A stretch of 64,000 bases of DNA from Demequina mangrovi (GCF_000759715.1 NZ_BBLU01000005.1:62001-126000), one strand, 5' to 3'; positions 42,552 to 51,697 are shown, numbered from the stretch's first letter. Numbers and translations are program-made. Notes: generated from the sequence alone by a model not told the origin.

Positions 42552-42622
42552 GTGACGTCCCCGGTCTCGGTCAGCTGGGGGCGGGCCGAGTGCCGGCCTC
42601 GATCTGCCGGCGCGCGGTCACG

Positions 42623-43072
42623 TCATCGGTCGGTGCTGACCTGGATCCGGCGGGGCTTCGCGGACTCGGCCTTCGCGACCGTGACCGTGAGCAGGCCGTC
42701 CTTGTACGTCGCGCCGACCTTGTCAGGGTCGACGCGGTCGGGCAGCCGCACCGCGCGGTGGAAGCTGCCGAAGCGGCGCTCGACGCGCCGGAAGCCGTCG
42801 GCGTCCTTCTCGTCGTAGAAGTCGCGCTTGCCGGACACGGTGAGCACGTTCTCCTCGAGCGAGACGTCGACCTCCTCGGGCTTCACGCCCGGCAGCTCGA
42901 TGTGCATCGTGAAGCCGTCCTCGGTCTCCTCGACGTCGAGGGCGGGGGAGAAGGCTCCCGCGAGCGACGTGCCGGTGTCGCCGAAGAACTGCTGGACGAT
43001 GCGCTGGAAATCGTCCGGCCAGGGACCTGCGGCCGCGGCCGGAACCGAACGACGAAGAACCTCTCGTGCCAT
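42623..43072 (-). CDS. Small heat-shock protein (Hsp20/alpha-crystallin)
   Basis: 149 residues; an ATP-independent holdase binding unfolding proteins. The alpha-crystallin domain spans about 45-140 (FTMHIELPGVKPEEVDVSLE, ENVLTVSGKR, RLPDRVDPDKVGATYKDGLL then TVTVAK). AAGGAGG precedes the ATG. The promoter carries a HAIR element, so it should be under HspR repression and heat-induced. Confidence 0.95.
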   Translation of the reverse strand: MAREVLRRSVPAAAAGPWPDDFQRIVQQFFGDTGTSLAGAFSPALDVEETEDGFTMHIELPGVKPEEVDVSLEENVLTVSGKRDFYDEKDADGFRRVERRFGSFHRAVRLPDRVDPDKVGATYKDGLLTVTVAKAESAKPRRIQVSTDR

Positions 43073-43150
43073 GATCTGACCTCCTTCAAGGATGGGTGGC
43101 CCGGAAGGGTTGGCGCCCTCTCGGGCGGGCGCTCTCGGCGCTCCACGTTC

Positions 43151-43183
43151 AGGATAAGACTTGAGCGCGCAAGACTCAAGTCT
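43151..43183 (-). promoter_or_regulatory. hsp20 promoter with HspR/HAIR element
   Basis: CTTGAGC-N7-ACTCAAG at 43160-43180 matches the HAIR consensus CTTGAGT-N7-ACTCAAG except one base; the dyad extends to 9-bp perfect arms (43157-43165, 43175-43183). On the minus strand, TTGAGT (43174-43179) and TATCCT (43151-43156) are 17 bp apart, so the element covers the promoter. From 43184 to 43364 I see only a GGACGATGC copy (43301-43309) and GC-rich inverted sequence. Confidence 0.92.
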
Positions 43184-43364
43184 CCATGTCCAGCCTGGCA
43201 GATAGCCGCCGCTAGGGTCCTGTCATGGGCGTGCGGCGGCACGCATGGCGGAGCGTGCGGTGACCGTTCCGACATGCGGGAGGGTCCGAGCACGTATGTC
43301 GGACGATGCGCCGGCGGGCCCGGCAGGGCGCGCCGGCGCCTGGCGAGCCGGCGGGCGGTGCGGC

Positions 43365-44069
43365 TCAGACCTGGTCGTAGGCGAGCCGGTCGAGGCGGCC
43401 CGGGTGCGTGATGTGGCCCAGCCAGGCCACGCCGAGCGTGAGCAGCGCCGAGAGCGCCATGCCGGCGCCGATGTGCACCTCGAGCAGCAGCGCGCCCGTG
43501 AGCGCGCCGGCGCCGATGAGGCCGATCGCGCCCGCGCGGCGCTTCCACGGCTGGCCGCCGCCCGAGCCGAGCGTCGAGTCGGAGGCGAGGCCCGTAATGG
43601 TGGAGGTCACCACCACGGTGGTGACGTCCTTGACCGCGACATGGCGCGCGGCCGCGGCCTGACAGCCCATCGCGATGCCGAGCGTCGCGGTGATCGCGTA
43701 CTGGAGAGCGACGTGCTCCGTGTCGAGCAGCGATGCGGGAACGGCGGCGAGCGCGATCGCGACGCCGACCGCGCCGAAGAGCACCGTGTGCCGGGCCGTC
43801 CACGCCGCCGCCGCGCCGCGCAGCGCGCGTCCGCCCGCGGCCGCGCCGCCCATGAATCCCACTAGGGCGATGAGCGGGCCGACCACCGGCAGATCGGTGT
43901 CTCCGGCGAGCGCCATGCCGAGGATCACGACGTTGCCCGTCATGTTGCCCGTGAACACGCGATCGAGGCCGAGGTAGCCGACGGCGTCGATGATGCCGGT
44001 GGAGAACGTCAGCACGAGCATGAGGCTCAGATGGGCGTTCGACGGGTTGCGACGCATGCGGTCGAGCAC
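43365..44069 (-). CDS. DUF1275 (YoaK-like) membrane protein
   Basis: 234 residues with about six membrane helices. The family opening LMLVLTFSTGIIDAVGYLGL then RVFTGNMTGNVVILG is clear, as is the second-half motif AAAARHVAVKDVTTVVVTST. Function is unknown for the family; transport has been suggested. GTG 44069 has GGAGG upstream. It is divergent from the formamidase-family gene. Confidence 0.85.
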   Translation of the reverse strand: MLDRMRRNPSNAHLSLMLVLTFSTGIIDAVGYLGLDRVFTGNMTGNVVILGMALAGDTDLPVVGPLIALVGFMGGAAAGGRALRGAAAAWTARHTVLFGAVGVAIALAAVPASLLDTEHVALQYAITATLGIAMGCQAAAARHVAVKDVTTVVVTSTITGLASDSTLGSGGGQPWKRRAGAIGLIGAGALTGALLLEVHIGAGMALSALLTLGVAWLGHITHPGRLDRLAYDQV

Positions 44070-44183
44070 GGGACCTCCGATGGGGGACGGCCCCGGTCAG
44101 GCTCCGAGACCGCGTCCCGGGGCGGCTGTAGTCTCGGCCCAAGACTAGGGCACACCGTGCATCGGCCACGGAGGGGAGGCCGT

Positions 44184-45272
44184 GTGGGCGACTACCAGGG
44201 CACGCTTCAGCCCGGCGCGCGCGTCCACGACACGCCGTACGTCCCCGCCGAGCCGGGTCTCGTGCACTGGGGACGCCTGCCGCGACGCGGCGACGCGCCG
44301 GTGCTCGCCGTCGACCCGGGCGCCGAGCTCACCGTCGACACGGTCAGCCATGAGGGCCTCCTCCCGGATCAGGGAGGCGACCCGCTCGCGTTCTTCGGCG
44401 GTCACGGCGTCGCTCCCGAGGACGTGCTCGAGGACGCGATCGCGATCGCCGCCACCCGCACCCGCGACGCCTCGGACGGCCCGCACGTGGTCACCGGACC
44501 GATCGAGGTCCGCGGCGCGCGGCCGGGCGACCTCCTCGCGATCACGCTGCTCGACGCGACCCCGCGCGTGCCGTACGGGGTGATCTCCAACCGTCACGGC
44601 CGCGGCGCGCTCCCGGGTGAGATGCCCGCCGGTCCCGAGGACGTCTCCGTCTTCACCCCGATCGCTCCCGATGCGGACGGCGTCTGGCACGGTCGCCTGC
44701 CGCTCACGCCGGACGGCGAGCGCAGCGTGAGCTTCCCGCTCGCGCCGTTCCTGGGGATCATGGGCGTCGCGACGGACACGGACGAGCGCGCCCACTCCGT
44801 GCCGCCCGGGCCGCATGGCGGCAACATCGACATCCGTCACCTCACCGCGGGCGCGACGCTGCACCTGCCCGTCCAGGTGGACGGCGCGCTCGCCTACGTG
44901 GGCGATCCGCACTTCGCGCAGGGCAACGGCGAGGTCGCGCTCACCGCCCTCGAGGCCTCGCTGCGGGTCCGGATCCGGCTCGACGTCATGGACGCGACCG
45001 AGGCCGCGCGGGAGTTCGGCGAGCTCGCGGGACCGCTCGCGGCCGATGCCACGCACCTCATGCCCACAGGCATGGACGAGGACCTCGACGAGGCGATGCG
45101 GGCCTGCGTCCGCCAGGCGATCGCGCTCCTGGGCGCGCGGTACGGGATGGCGCCGCACCTGGCCTACGCGTACCTGTCCGCCGCGACCGACTTCGAGATC
45201 TCGCAGGTGGTGGACCTGGTCACCGGGGTCCACGCCCGCATCCGCCGCGCCGACTTCGAGGGGGTCCGATGA
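44184..45272 (+). CDS. Acetamidase/formamidase family protein
   Basis: 362 residues, FmdA/AmdA family, zinc-dependent hydrolases releasing ammonia from formamide or short amides. Family motifs: PVLAVDPGAELTVDTVSHEG, GHGVAPEDVLEDA (usually GPVYV-type), TGPIEVRGARPGDLLAI and the glycine/histidine segment PPGPHGGNIDIRHL. GTG 44184 is chosen for the GAGGGGAGG four bases upstream. It overlaps the amidase gene by 4 bp and opens a nitrogen-release operon; the exact amide is unknown. Confidence 0.85.
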   Translation: MGDYQGTLQPGARVHDTPYVPAEPGLVHWGRLPRRGDAPVLAVDPGAELTVDTVSHEGLLPDQGGDPLAFFGGHGVAPEDVLEDAIAIAATRTRDASDGPHVVTGPIEVRGARPGDLLAITLLDATPRVPYGVISNRHGRGALPGEMPAGPEDVSVFTPIAPDADGVWHGRLPLTPDGERSVSFPLAPFLGIMGVATDTDERAHSVPPGPHGGNIDIRHLTAGATLHLPVQVDGALAYVGDPHFAQGNGEVALTALEASLRVRIRLDVMDATEAAREFGELAGPLAADATHLMPTGMDEDLDEAMRACVRQAIALLGARYGMAPHLAYAYLSAATDFEISQVVDLVTGVHARIRRADFEGVR

Positions 45273-46849
45273 ACATCGTCGTCGAGGGGGGCGCACCCGC
45301 GCCCGAGGGTCTGGTCGACGCCGTCCTGGCGTACGAGTCGGCGCTCGCCGCCGACGACCTCGACGCGCTCGCCTCCGCCTTCGAGCACGGGCCGCACCCG
45401 CTGCGCGGCGACCGGAACGGGCTCCTCATCGGCCACGAGCGGATCACCGGCTTCCGCTCGCGCCGCGGCGGTGCCGGACCGCGGGACGTGCTCGAGCTCC
45501 GCATCCACCTCGCGGGGGACGATGCGGCCCACGTCACCACGGTCAACGCGCCCTCGTCCGGCGGCCGGGGCCTCGTCACCCAGCTGTGGCGGCGCGGCGC
45601 GGACGGCGCCTGGCGCATCGTCGCCGCGCACGTGACCGCGCCCTCGCCCGCGCTCGACCCGCGCATCTGGCGCGTCCTGGGCGTGCCGCTGGTCGCGGGG
45701 GCCGGCGAGGGCCCGCTCGCGGGTGAGACCGTCGCGGTCAAGGACCTCTTCGCGATCGCGGGGCAGCGGATCGGCGTCGGGGTGAAGGCGTACCTTGCCG
45801 AGGCGCCGGTCGAGGACGAGAACGCGCCAGCGGTCCAGGCGCTGCTCGACGCCGGGGCCGACGTGCTCGGCATCGCCCAGACCGACCAGTTCGCTTACTC
45901 GGTCGCGGGCCTCAACCCCGACTACGGCACCCCGCCCAACGCGGTGGTGCCCGGAGCGATCCCCGGCGGCTCGAGCTCGGGCCCCGCGTCCGCGGTCGCG
46001 CTCGGCCAGGCGAGCATCGGCCTCGGCTCCGACACGGCCGGATCGATCCGCGTGCCCGCCTCGTACCAGGGGCTGTGGGGGCTGCGCCCCACGCACGGCG
46101 CGGTCAGCCTCGAGCGCGTGGCGCCGCTCGCGCCCCGCTACGACACCGCGGGATGGCTCACGCGCGACGGGGAGACGATGCGCAGGGTCGCCGCGGTCGG
46201 CCTCGCCGGGCGCGACGCGGTCGCGCCCGCGCCGGGCTTCCTCGCCGCGCCGGCCGCGATGATGTCCTGCGCCCGCGGCGTGCGCGACGCGTTCGACGCG
46301 GCGCTCGCGACTCTCGCGGGCGCCGGAGTGAGGCCGCTGCCCGTCGACGTCCCCGCGCTCGACGACATGCTCCTCGCGTTCCGCCTCACGCAGTCCGCCG
46401 AGGCGTGGCGCGCCGACGGGCCGTGGGTCGAGGCCCATCCGGGCGCGCTCGCGCCCGACGTGCAGGAGCGCTTCGACTTCGCCCGCGACGTCACCCCCGA
46501 GCAGGAGGCCGATGCGCTCGCTGACGCGGGCCTGCTCGCGGCGCGCCTCGACCTCGAGCTCGGCGACCGGATCCTGCTGGTGCCGTCCACCGCCTCGGCC
46601 GCGCCGCGACTGGATGCCGACGAGGCCGAGCTCGAATCGCGCCGTCGCGCCACGCTGAGCATCACCGCGATCGCGGGGCTCACGGGGCGGCCCGCGCTGT
46701 CCGTGCCGGTGCTCGACACCCCGGACGGACCCGTCGGGCTGTGCCTCGTCGGCCCCCGCGGATCCGAGCTCGCGCTCGTCGACGCGGGCCTCGCGCTCGC
46801 CGCGATCCTGCGCAATCCAGGCGAAACATCGTTCGGGCACACTGTGTAA
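45269..46849 (+). CDS. Amidase-signature hydrolase with fused N-terminal AtzH-like domain
   Basis: 526 residues. The first 130 form an AtzH/DUF3225 (SnoaL-fold) domain (VDAVLAYESALAADDLDALA ... RIVAAHVTAPS). The rest is an amidase-signature enzyme with the Ser-cisSer-Lys triad: Lys158 in VAVKDLF, GGSSSG at about 233-238, and nucleophile Ser259 in GSDTAGSIRVP. AtzH acts on dicarboxyurea and AtzE/AtzF on biuret- or allophanate-type compounds in cyanuric acid breakdown, so a ureide or allophanate-like substrate fits. It is coupled to the formamidase-family gene and followed after 28 bp by the ureidoglycine aminotransferase-like gene. Confidence 0.87.
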   Translation: MNIVVEGGAPAPEGLVDAVLAYESALAADDLDALASAFEHGPHPLRGDRNGLLIGHERITGFRSRRGGAGPRDVLELRIHLAGDDAAHVTTVNAPSSGGRGLVTQLWRRGADGAWRIVAAHVTAPSPALDPRIWRVLGVPLVAGAGEGPLAGETVAVKDLFAIAGQRIGVGVKAYLAEAPVEDENAPAVQALLDAGADVLGIAQTDQFAYSVAGLNPDYGTPPNAVVPGAIPGGSSSGPASAVALGQASIGLGSDTAGSIRVPASYQGLWGLRPTHGAVSLERVAPLAPRYDTAGWLTRDGETMRRVAAVGLAGRDAVAPAPGFLAAPAAMMSCARGVRDAFDAALATLAGAGVRPLPVDVPALDDMLLAFRLTQSAEAWRADGPWVEAHPGALAPDVQERFDFARDVTPEQEADALADAGLLAARLDLELGDRILLVPSTASAAPRLDADEAELESRRRATLSITAIAGLTGRPALSVPVLDTPDGPVGLCLVGPRGSELALVDAGLALAAILRNPGETSFGHTV

Positions 46850-46877
46850 GTCTCATCAACATTCCGTGGAGGCTTCG

Positions 46878-48104
46878 ATGTCCCTGCCAGGCCCGATCGA
46901 TCCGCCCGCGCGGCTGCTCATGGGGCCCGGACCCATCTCCGCGGACCCGCGCGTGCTGCGCGCGATGTCCGCGCAGCTGGTGGGCCAGTACGACCCGTTC
47001 ATGACCGAGGCCATGAACGAGGTCATGGGCCTGTACCGCGAGATCTTCGCGACCGCGAACCAGCAGACGCTGCTGGTGGACTCCACGTCGCGCGGCGCGA
47101 TCGAGGCGGCGCTGGTGTCGCTGCTCGAGCCCGGCGACCGTGTGCTCGTGCCGGTGATGGGGCGCTTCGGCCACCTGCTCGTCGAGATCGCGGAGCGCTG
47201 CGGAGCCGAGGTCCACACCGTCGACGCGCCGTGGGGCACCGTGGTGCCGCTCGAGGACATCGCCGCGGCGATGGAGCGGGTCCGGCCGCACCTGCTCGCG
47301 ATGGTCCACGGCGACACCTCGACCACGATGATGCAGCCCTTCGACGGGCTGCGCGAGCTGTGCGACCGCTACGAGTGCCTGCTGTACGCGGACGTCACCG
47401 CGACGCTCGGTGGCAACCCGTTCCCCACCGACGAGTGGGGGGTCGACGCCGCGACCGCGGGGCTCCAGAAGTGCCTCGGCGGGCCCTCGGGCTCCGCGCC
47501 CGCGACGTTCTCGCCGCGCGCGGTCGAGGTCATCGAGGCGCGTCGCTCGATCGAGGCCGGCATCCGTGCCGACGGCGACCCGGTGACCGCGCACCCGATC
47601 CGCTCCAACTACTTCGACCTCGCGATGATCTTCGACTACTGGTCGCCGCGGCGCCTCAACCACCACACCGAGGCGACCACCATGCTCTACGGCGCGCGCG
47701 AGTGCGCGCGCCTCATCCTCGAGACGGGCCTCGCCGCGAACCAGGAGCGCCACCTGCTCCACGGCAACGCGATGCTCGCCGGTGTCGAGGGCCTCGGGCT
47801 CGAGGTCTACGGCGACCGCGCCTACAAGATGGCCAACGTTGTGGGGGTGGTGATCCCCGACGAGGTCGACGGCGAGGCGGTGCGCGCGGCGATGCTCGCC
47901 GACTTCGGCATCGAGATCGGCACGTCCTTCGGCCCGCTCGCGGGGCGCGTGTGGCGCATCGGCACCATGGGCTACAACGCCCGCAAGGACGCCGTGCTCG
48001 CGACGCTCGCGGCGCTCGAGTCGGTGCTGCGCCGCCACGGCGTCGCGGTGCCCTCGGGCGGCGGGGTCGATGCCGCCTACGACGTCTACGGGACGGCCGC
48101 ATGA
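46878..48104 (+). CDS. pucG: (S)-ureidoglycine-glyoxylate aminotransferase-like PLP enzyme
   Basis: 408 residues of the AGAT/PucG fold type I aminotransferase family. PLP-binding region: LLYADVTATLGGNPF (Asp) and the Lys in AGLQKCLGGPSG; opening LLMGPGPISADPRVLRAM is typical. In B. subtilis PucG moves the amino group of ureidoglycine to glyoxylate, giving oxalurate and glycine. ATG 46878 follows GTGGAGG; an upstream GTG (46866) is part of that site. It overlaps the allantoate amidohydrolase gene by 4 bp, which strongly supports the purine role over alanine-glyoxylate transamination. Confidence 0.87.
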   Translation: MSLPGPIDPPARLLMGPGPISADPRVLRAMSAQLVGQYDPFMTEAMNEVMGLYREIFATANQQTLLVDSTSRGAIEAALVSLLEPGDRVLVPVMGRFGHLLVEIAERCGAEVHTVDAPWGTVVPLEDIAAAMERVRPHLLAMVHGDTSTTMMQPFDGLRELCDRYECLLYADVTATLGGNPFPTDEWGVDAATAGLQKCLGGPSGSAPATFSPRAVEVIEARRSIEAGIRADGDPVTAHPIRSNYFDLAMIFDYWSPRRLNHHTEATTMLYGARECARLILETGLAANQERHLLHGNAMLAGVEGLGLEVYGDRAYKMANVVGVVIPDEVDGEAVRAAMLADFGIEIGTSFGPLAGRVWRIGTMGYNARKDAVLATLAALESVLRRHGVAVPSGGGVDAAYDVYGTAA

Positions 48105-49390
48105 GGCGCGCGCGTCGGGCCGCATCGTCCGGCGCCTCGCTCGAGGACGCCCGCGAGGTGATGCGCCGCTGCGACGTGCTCGCTGGGATCTCCTCGATGG
48201 AGGGCGGCATCGAGCGCATCTACCTCTCGCCCGAGCACGCGGCCGCGAACGCCCAGGCGTCCGAGTGGATCGAGGCGGCGGGCATGCGCGCGTGGCAGGA
48301 CGCCGCGGGCAACGTGCGCGGCTCGTACCCGGGCGCGACGGACGATGCCCCCGTGCTGCTGCTGGGCTCGCACCTCGACACCGTGCCGGACGCCGGGCGC
48401 TACGACGGGATCCTCGGGGTGATGATCGCGATCGCGGTGGTGCGCCGGCTCGCCGCGCACGGCGCGCGCCTGCCCTTCGCGATCGAGGTGCTGGGCTTCG
48501 CCGACGAGGAGGGCGTGCGCTACGGGCGCACGCTGCTGGGCTCGTGCGCGGTGGCCGGCACGTGGGATCCCGCCTGGCTCGACCTCGAGGACGCGGACGG
48601 CGTGACGATGCGCGACGCGCTCACCGCCTTCGGCCTCGACCCCGACGCGGTGGGCGAGGCGGCGCTCGACCCCGCGACCGTGGTCGGCTACCTCGAGGCG
48701 CACATCGAGCAGGGTCCGCTGCTGTTCGACGCCGGGCGGCCGCTCGGCGTGGTCTCCGGGATCATGGGCGCCAAGCGTTTCGACCTCGTGATGGAGGGGG
48801 AGGCCGGCCATGCCGGCGGGGTGCCGATGCGCCACCGCCGCGACGCGCTGCTCGGCGCCGCGGAGACCGCGCTCGCGGTCGAGAAGGTCGCGCTCGCGCG
48901 GGACGTGGTGGGCACGGTCGGCGAGCTCACGGTGGCGCCGGGCGCCGCCAACGTCATCCCCGGACGCGCCGAGTTCTCGCTCGACGTCCGCGCCGCGACC
49001 GACGCCGACCGTGACAAGGCGTGGGAGGACATCCGCGCGAAGGCCCTCGCCGCCGCGGGCGAGCGGCGGCTCACGTTCACCGAGCGGCTGCGGCACGAGG
49101 CGCGCGCGACGTCGACCGAGCGCCGCCTGAGCGAGGCGATCGAGCACGGCGTGCGCGCCGCGACGGGGGAACGCGACCCCATGGAGCTGCTGTCGAAGGC
49201 GGGCCACGACGCGATGGCGATCGCGTCGCTCACGTCCTACGCGATGCTCTTCGTGCGCAACGGCAACGGGGGAGTGAGCCACCACCCCGACGAGGTCGTC
49301 ACGGTCGAGGACGTCGCGCTCGCGATCGACGCGATGGAGGCCGCGGTGCTGGCGGTGGCGCAGCGGATGACGGACGGGTCGCCTCTCTGA
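48101..49390 (+). CDS. allC: Allantoate amidohydrolase
   Basis: Hydrolyses allantoate to ureidoglycine, CO2 and ammonia. 429 residues, M20 family: GSHLDTVPDAGRYDG and FADEEGVRYG for metals, AHIEQGPLL, GHAGGVPM and SKAGHDAM. It is translationally coupled to the aminotransferase that consumes its product. The first ~15 residues are Arg/Ala-rich and the real start could be slightly later. It is distinct from the hut-linked M20 enzyme at 25230. Confidence 0.92.
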   Translation: MRRARRAASSGASLEDAREVMRRCDVLAGISSMEGGIERIYLSPEHAAANAQASEWIEAAGMRAWQDAAGNVRGSYPGATDDAPVLLLGSHLDTVPDAGRYDGILGVMIAIAVVRRLAAHGARLPFAIEVLGFADEEGVRYGRTLLGSCAVAGTWDPAWLDLEDADGVTMRDALTAFGLDPDAVGEAALDPATVVGYLEAHIEQGPLLFDAGRPLGVVSGIMGAKRFDLVMEGEAGHAGGVPMRHRRDALLGAAETALAVEKVALARDVVGTVGELTVAPGAANVIPGRAEFSLDVRAATDADRDKAWEDIRAKALAAAGERRLTFTERLRHEARATSTERRLSEAIEHGVRAATGERDPMELLSKAGHDAMAIASLTSYAMLFVRNGNGGVSHHPDEVVTVEDVALAIDAMEAAVLAVAQRMTDGSPL

Positions 49391-49472
49391 GGCGGCGGCG
49401 CCCGGCGCCGGGTGCCAGTTCCGCGCGCCGCGGACCTGTGCCGGCGCATCGTCCGCGCCTAGGGTCGACGGC

Positions 49473-50318
49473 ATGACTTCTCTTGCCTTCCGTCAGGTCG
49501 ACGTCTTCGGTGCCGAGCCCTACACCGGCAACCCCGTCGCGGTGATCCTCGGCGCCGACGGTCTCACCGACGCGCAGATGGCCGCGATCTCGGTGTGGAC
49601 CAACCTGTCCGAGTGCACGTTCGTGCTCGAGCCGACCACGCCCGAGGCGGACTACCGCGTCCGCATCTTCACTCTGAGCGCCGAGCTGCCGTTCGCCGGT
49701 CACCCCACGCTCGGCACCGCCCGCGCGTGGCTCGACGCGGGCGGGCGGCCGCGCGAGGCGAGGCGGATCGTCCAGGAGTGCGGGATCGGACTGGTCGACG
49801 TGTGGGACGACGGCACGCGGCTCGCCTTCGCCGCTCCCGAGCCCCTGCGCTCAGGACCGGTCTCCGACGAGGACCTCGAGCGCTTCTGCGCGGTGCTCGG
49901 CACCTCCGTCGACCGCGTGGTCGCATCGCGGTGGGTGGACAACGGGCCGGGCTGGGTGGGCATCGAGCTCGCCTCGGCCGAGGAGGTGCTCGCGCTCGAG
50001 CCCGACGCGGCGGGGCACCCGGGCGACTGGTTCATCGGGGTGGTGGGTCCTCAGCCGGAGGGGTCGGAGACCGCGGTCGAGGTGCGCGCCTTCTTCACCT
50101 CGGACGGCAGCGGCCTGCGCGAGGACCCGGTCACCGGCTCGCTCAACGCGTCGCTGGGGCAGTGGCTGGTGTCGAGCGGGCGGGTCGAGGCGCCCTACGT
50201 CGCCGCGCAGGGCACCGCGATGGGGCGACGCGGGCGCGTGCATGTCACGCCCGCCGACGAGGAGCTGTGGATCGGCGGCGCGACGGACGTGTGCGTCCGC
50301 GGCGAGATCGAGGTGTGA
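49473..50318 (+). CDS. PhzF-family isomerase
   Basis: 281 residues with the PhzF two-lobe fold: RQVDVF ... GNPVAV, catalytic Glu in NLSECTFVL, FAGHPTLGTA, and EDPVTGSLNASLGQWL. Family members catalyse isomerisation or epimerisation; the substrate here is unknown. Start ATG 49473 has TAGGGT ending 7 nt upstream (leaderless geometry) and a GGACGATGC word (49446-49454) just before that. It ends 1 bp from convergent mobA-like. Confidence 0.88.
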   Translation: MTSLAFRQVDVFGAEPYTGNPVAVILGADGLTDAQMAAISVWTNLSECTFVLEPTTPEADYRVRIFTLSAELPFAGHPTLGTARAWLDAGGRPREARRIVQECGIGLVDVWDDGTRLAFAAPEPLRSGPVSDEDLERFCAVLGTSVDRVVASRWVDNGPGWVGIELASAEEVLALEPDAAGHPGDWFIGVVGPQPEGSETAVEVRAFFTSDGSGLREDPVTGSLNASLGQWLVSSGRVEAPYVAAQGTAMGRRGRVHVTPADEELWIGGATDVCVRGEIEV

Positions 50319-50319
50319 G

Positions 50320-50880
50320 TCAGCGCGTGTCGACGTCGGCGGCGACGCCCAGCCCCGTGCAGTCGACGGGTTCCGCGCGGTGCGCGTCCAGGTAGTGCGA
50401 GGCGCCGCGCGTGCCGCCGACGGTCGCGAGCAGCGGGCGCAGGTGCGCGCCGCCGATGAGCACCGGGTGTCCCGGGGTCTCGCCGTCGACCGCGCGCGCG
50501 AGGACCTTCTGATCGCCGGTCCATCGCTCCGCGACGCGCTCGACCGCCTCGGGCTGCAGCGTCGGCAGGTCCACGAGCGTCACCAGCACCGCCTCGGCGT
50601 GCACCGACTGCGCCGCGGTGAGCGCGACGTGGAGGCTCTCGCCGATCCCCTCGGACCACCGCGTCGCGATGATCGCGTGCGCGCCCTTGGGGAGCAGGTG
50701 CCTGGCCTCCTCGGCCTCCGCGCCGAGCACGGCGAGCACCGTGCCGCAGCCCGCGCCCGCGAGCAGATCGCAGGCGCGTGGGAGCCACGCCCCGTCATCG
50801 TCCCGTGCCAGTGCCTTCGGCGCGCCGAAGCGCGAACCCGCACCCGCGGCGAGCACCACGCCGACCAGTCCGTTCGCCAT
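50320..50880 (-). CDS. MobA-like nucleotidyltransferase (PucB/MocA type)
   Basis: 186 residues: VVLAAGAGSRFGAPKAL nucleotide loop and VTLVDLPTLQP with the Mg-binding Asp. Homologues (MocA, PucB) cytidylate or guanylylate the molybdenum cofactor for xanthine dehydrogenase, the step before urate; its place among urate genes supports that. ATG 50880 is chosen over 50889 because TACGAT ends 7 nt upstream (leaderless). Divergent from the OHCU decarboxylase gene. No xanthine dehydrogenase gene is in the window. Confidence 0.82.
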   Translation of the reverse strand: MANGLVGVVLAAGAGSRFGAPKALARDDDGAWLPRACDLLAGAGCGTVLAVLGAEAEEARHLLPKGAHAIIATRWSEGIGESLHVALTAAQSVHAEAVLVTLVDLPTLQPEAVERVAERWTGDQKVLARAVDGETPGHPVLIGGAHLRPLLATVGGTRGASHYLDAHRAEPVDCTGLGVAADVDTR

Positions 50881-50903
50881 ACTGGACATCGTAAGGAGGG
50901 ACG

Positions 50904-51380
50904 ATGATCGAACCCACCCCGGAGGACCTTCTCACCTGCCTGCGCGTGAGCCGCTGGGCCGAGGAGCTGTCCTCGCGCGCCTACGGGACGCTGCTCGAGC
51001 TCGAGCGTGCCGCGGTCTCGGCCGCGACGCCGCTGTCGCCCGAGGAGATCGACGAGGCGCTCGCGGCGCACCCGCGCATCGGCGAGCGTCGCGACGGCGA
51101 CGACGCGGAGTCGCGCTTCTCGCAGTCCGAGCAGGCGTCGTCCGCCTCCGGCGACGAGGCGCTCGCGGCGCGTCTCGCGGAGGGCAACCGTGCGTACGAG
51201 CAGCGCTTCGACCGGGTGTTCCTCATCCGCGCGGCCGGGCGCTCGCGCGAGGAGATCGTCGGGGAGCTCGAGCGGCGGCTGCGCAACGAGGACGCGGTCG
51301 AGCTTGCGGAGGTGGCAGATCAGCTGCGGGGGATCGCGCTCCTGCGCCTCCGCGCGACCTACGGGGAGGTGGCGGCATGA
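50904..51380 (+). CDS. uraD: 2-oxo-4-hydroxy-4-carboxy-5-ureidoimidazoline (OHCU) decarboxylase
   Basis: Third step from urate, giving S-allantoin. 158 residues, all-helical. Active-site motifs: AAHPRIGER (catalytic His) and SQSEQAS (Glu). AGGAGGG precedes the ATG and the stop overlaps the HIU hydrolase gene by 4 bp, so the two sequential enzymes are coupled. Confidence 0.93.
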   Translation: MIEPTPEDLLTCLRVSRWAEELSSRAYGTLLELERAAVSAATPLSPEEIDEALAAHPRIGERRDGDDAESRFSQSEQASSASGDEALAARLAEGNRAYEQRFDRVFLIRAAGRSREEIVGELERRLRNEDAVELAEVADQLRGIALLRLRATYGEVAA

Positions 51381-51697
51381 GCCACGTGACCACGCATGTG
51401 CTGGACTCGGTGCACGGGAGGCCCGCGGTCGGGCTGCCCGTGCGGCTGCTGCACGGCGACGTCGAGATCGCCACGGGCGTGACGGACGCGGACGGCCGTG
51501 TCGGCTCGCTCGGCCCGGACGTGCTCCACGAGGGCACGTACCAGCTGGTCTTCGCGACCGGCGCGTGGTTCGCCGACCACGGGATCGCGACCTTCTACCC
51601 CGAGGTGCGCATCGCCTTCGGCGTCGACGGCGACCCGCACTATCACGTGCCGCTGCTGCTCAGCCCGTTCGGCTACTCCACCTACCGCGGGAGCTGA
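51377..51697 (+). CDS. uraH: 5-hydroxyisourate hydrolase (transthyretin-like)
   Basis: Second step from urate. 106 residues: opening VTTHVLDSVHGRPA (catalytic His), the internal Arg strand PEVRIAFG, HYHVPLLLSPFGYSTYRGS with the diagnostic YRGS C-terminus. Coupled to uraD. Confidence 0.95.
   Translation: MSHVTTHVLDSVHGRPAVGLPVRLLHGDVEIATGVTDADGRVGSLGPDVLHEGTYQLVFATGAWFADHGIATFYPEVRIAFGVDGDPHYHVPLLLSPFGYSTYRGS

Noticed and set aside
43225-43263. 12-codon ATG frame (MGVRRHAWRSVR) behind a TAGGGT hexamer, like a leaderless leader peptide
   Set aside because: No plus-strand gene follows for 900 bp, so it cannot be a leader for attenuation; chance occurrence is likely.
43351-43364. A separate gene in the GC-rich 43184-43364 gap
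   Set aside because: No frame there has both a ribosome site or promoter hexamer and coding character beyond a few dozen codons.
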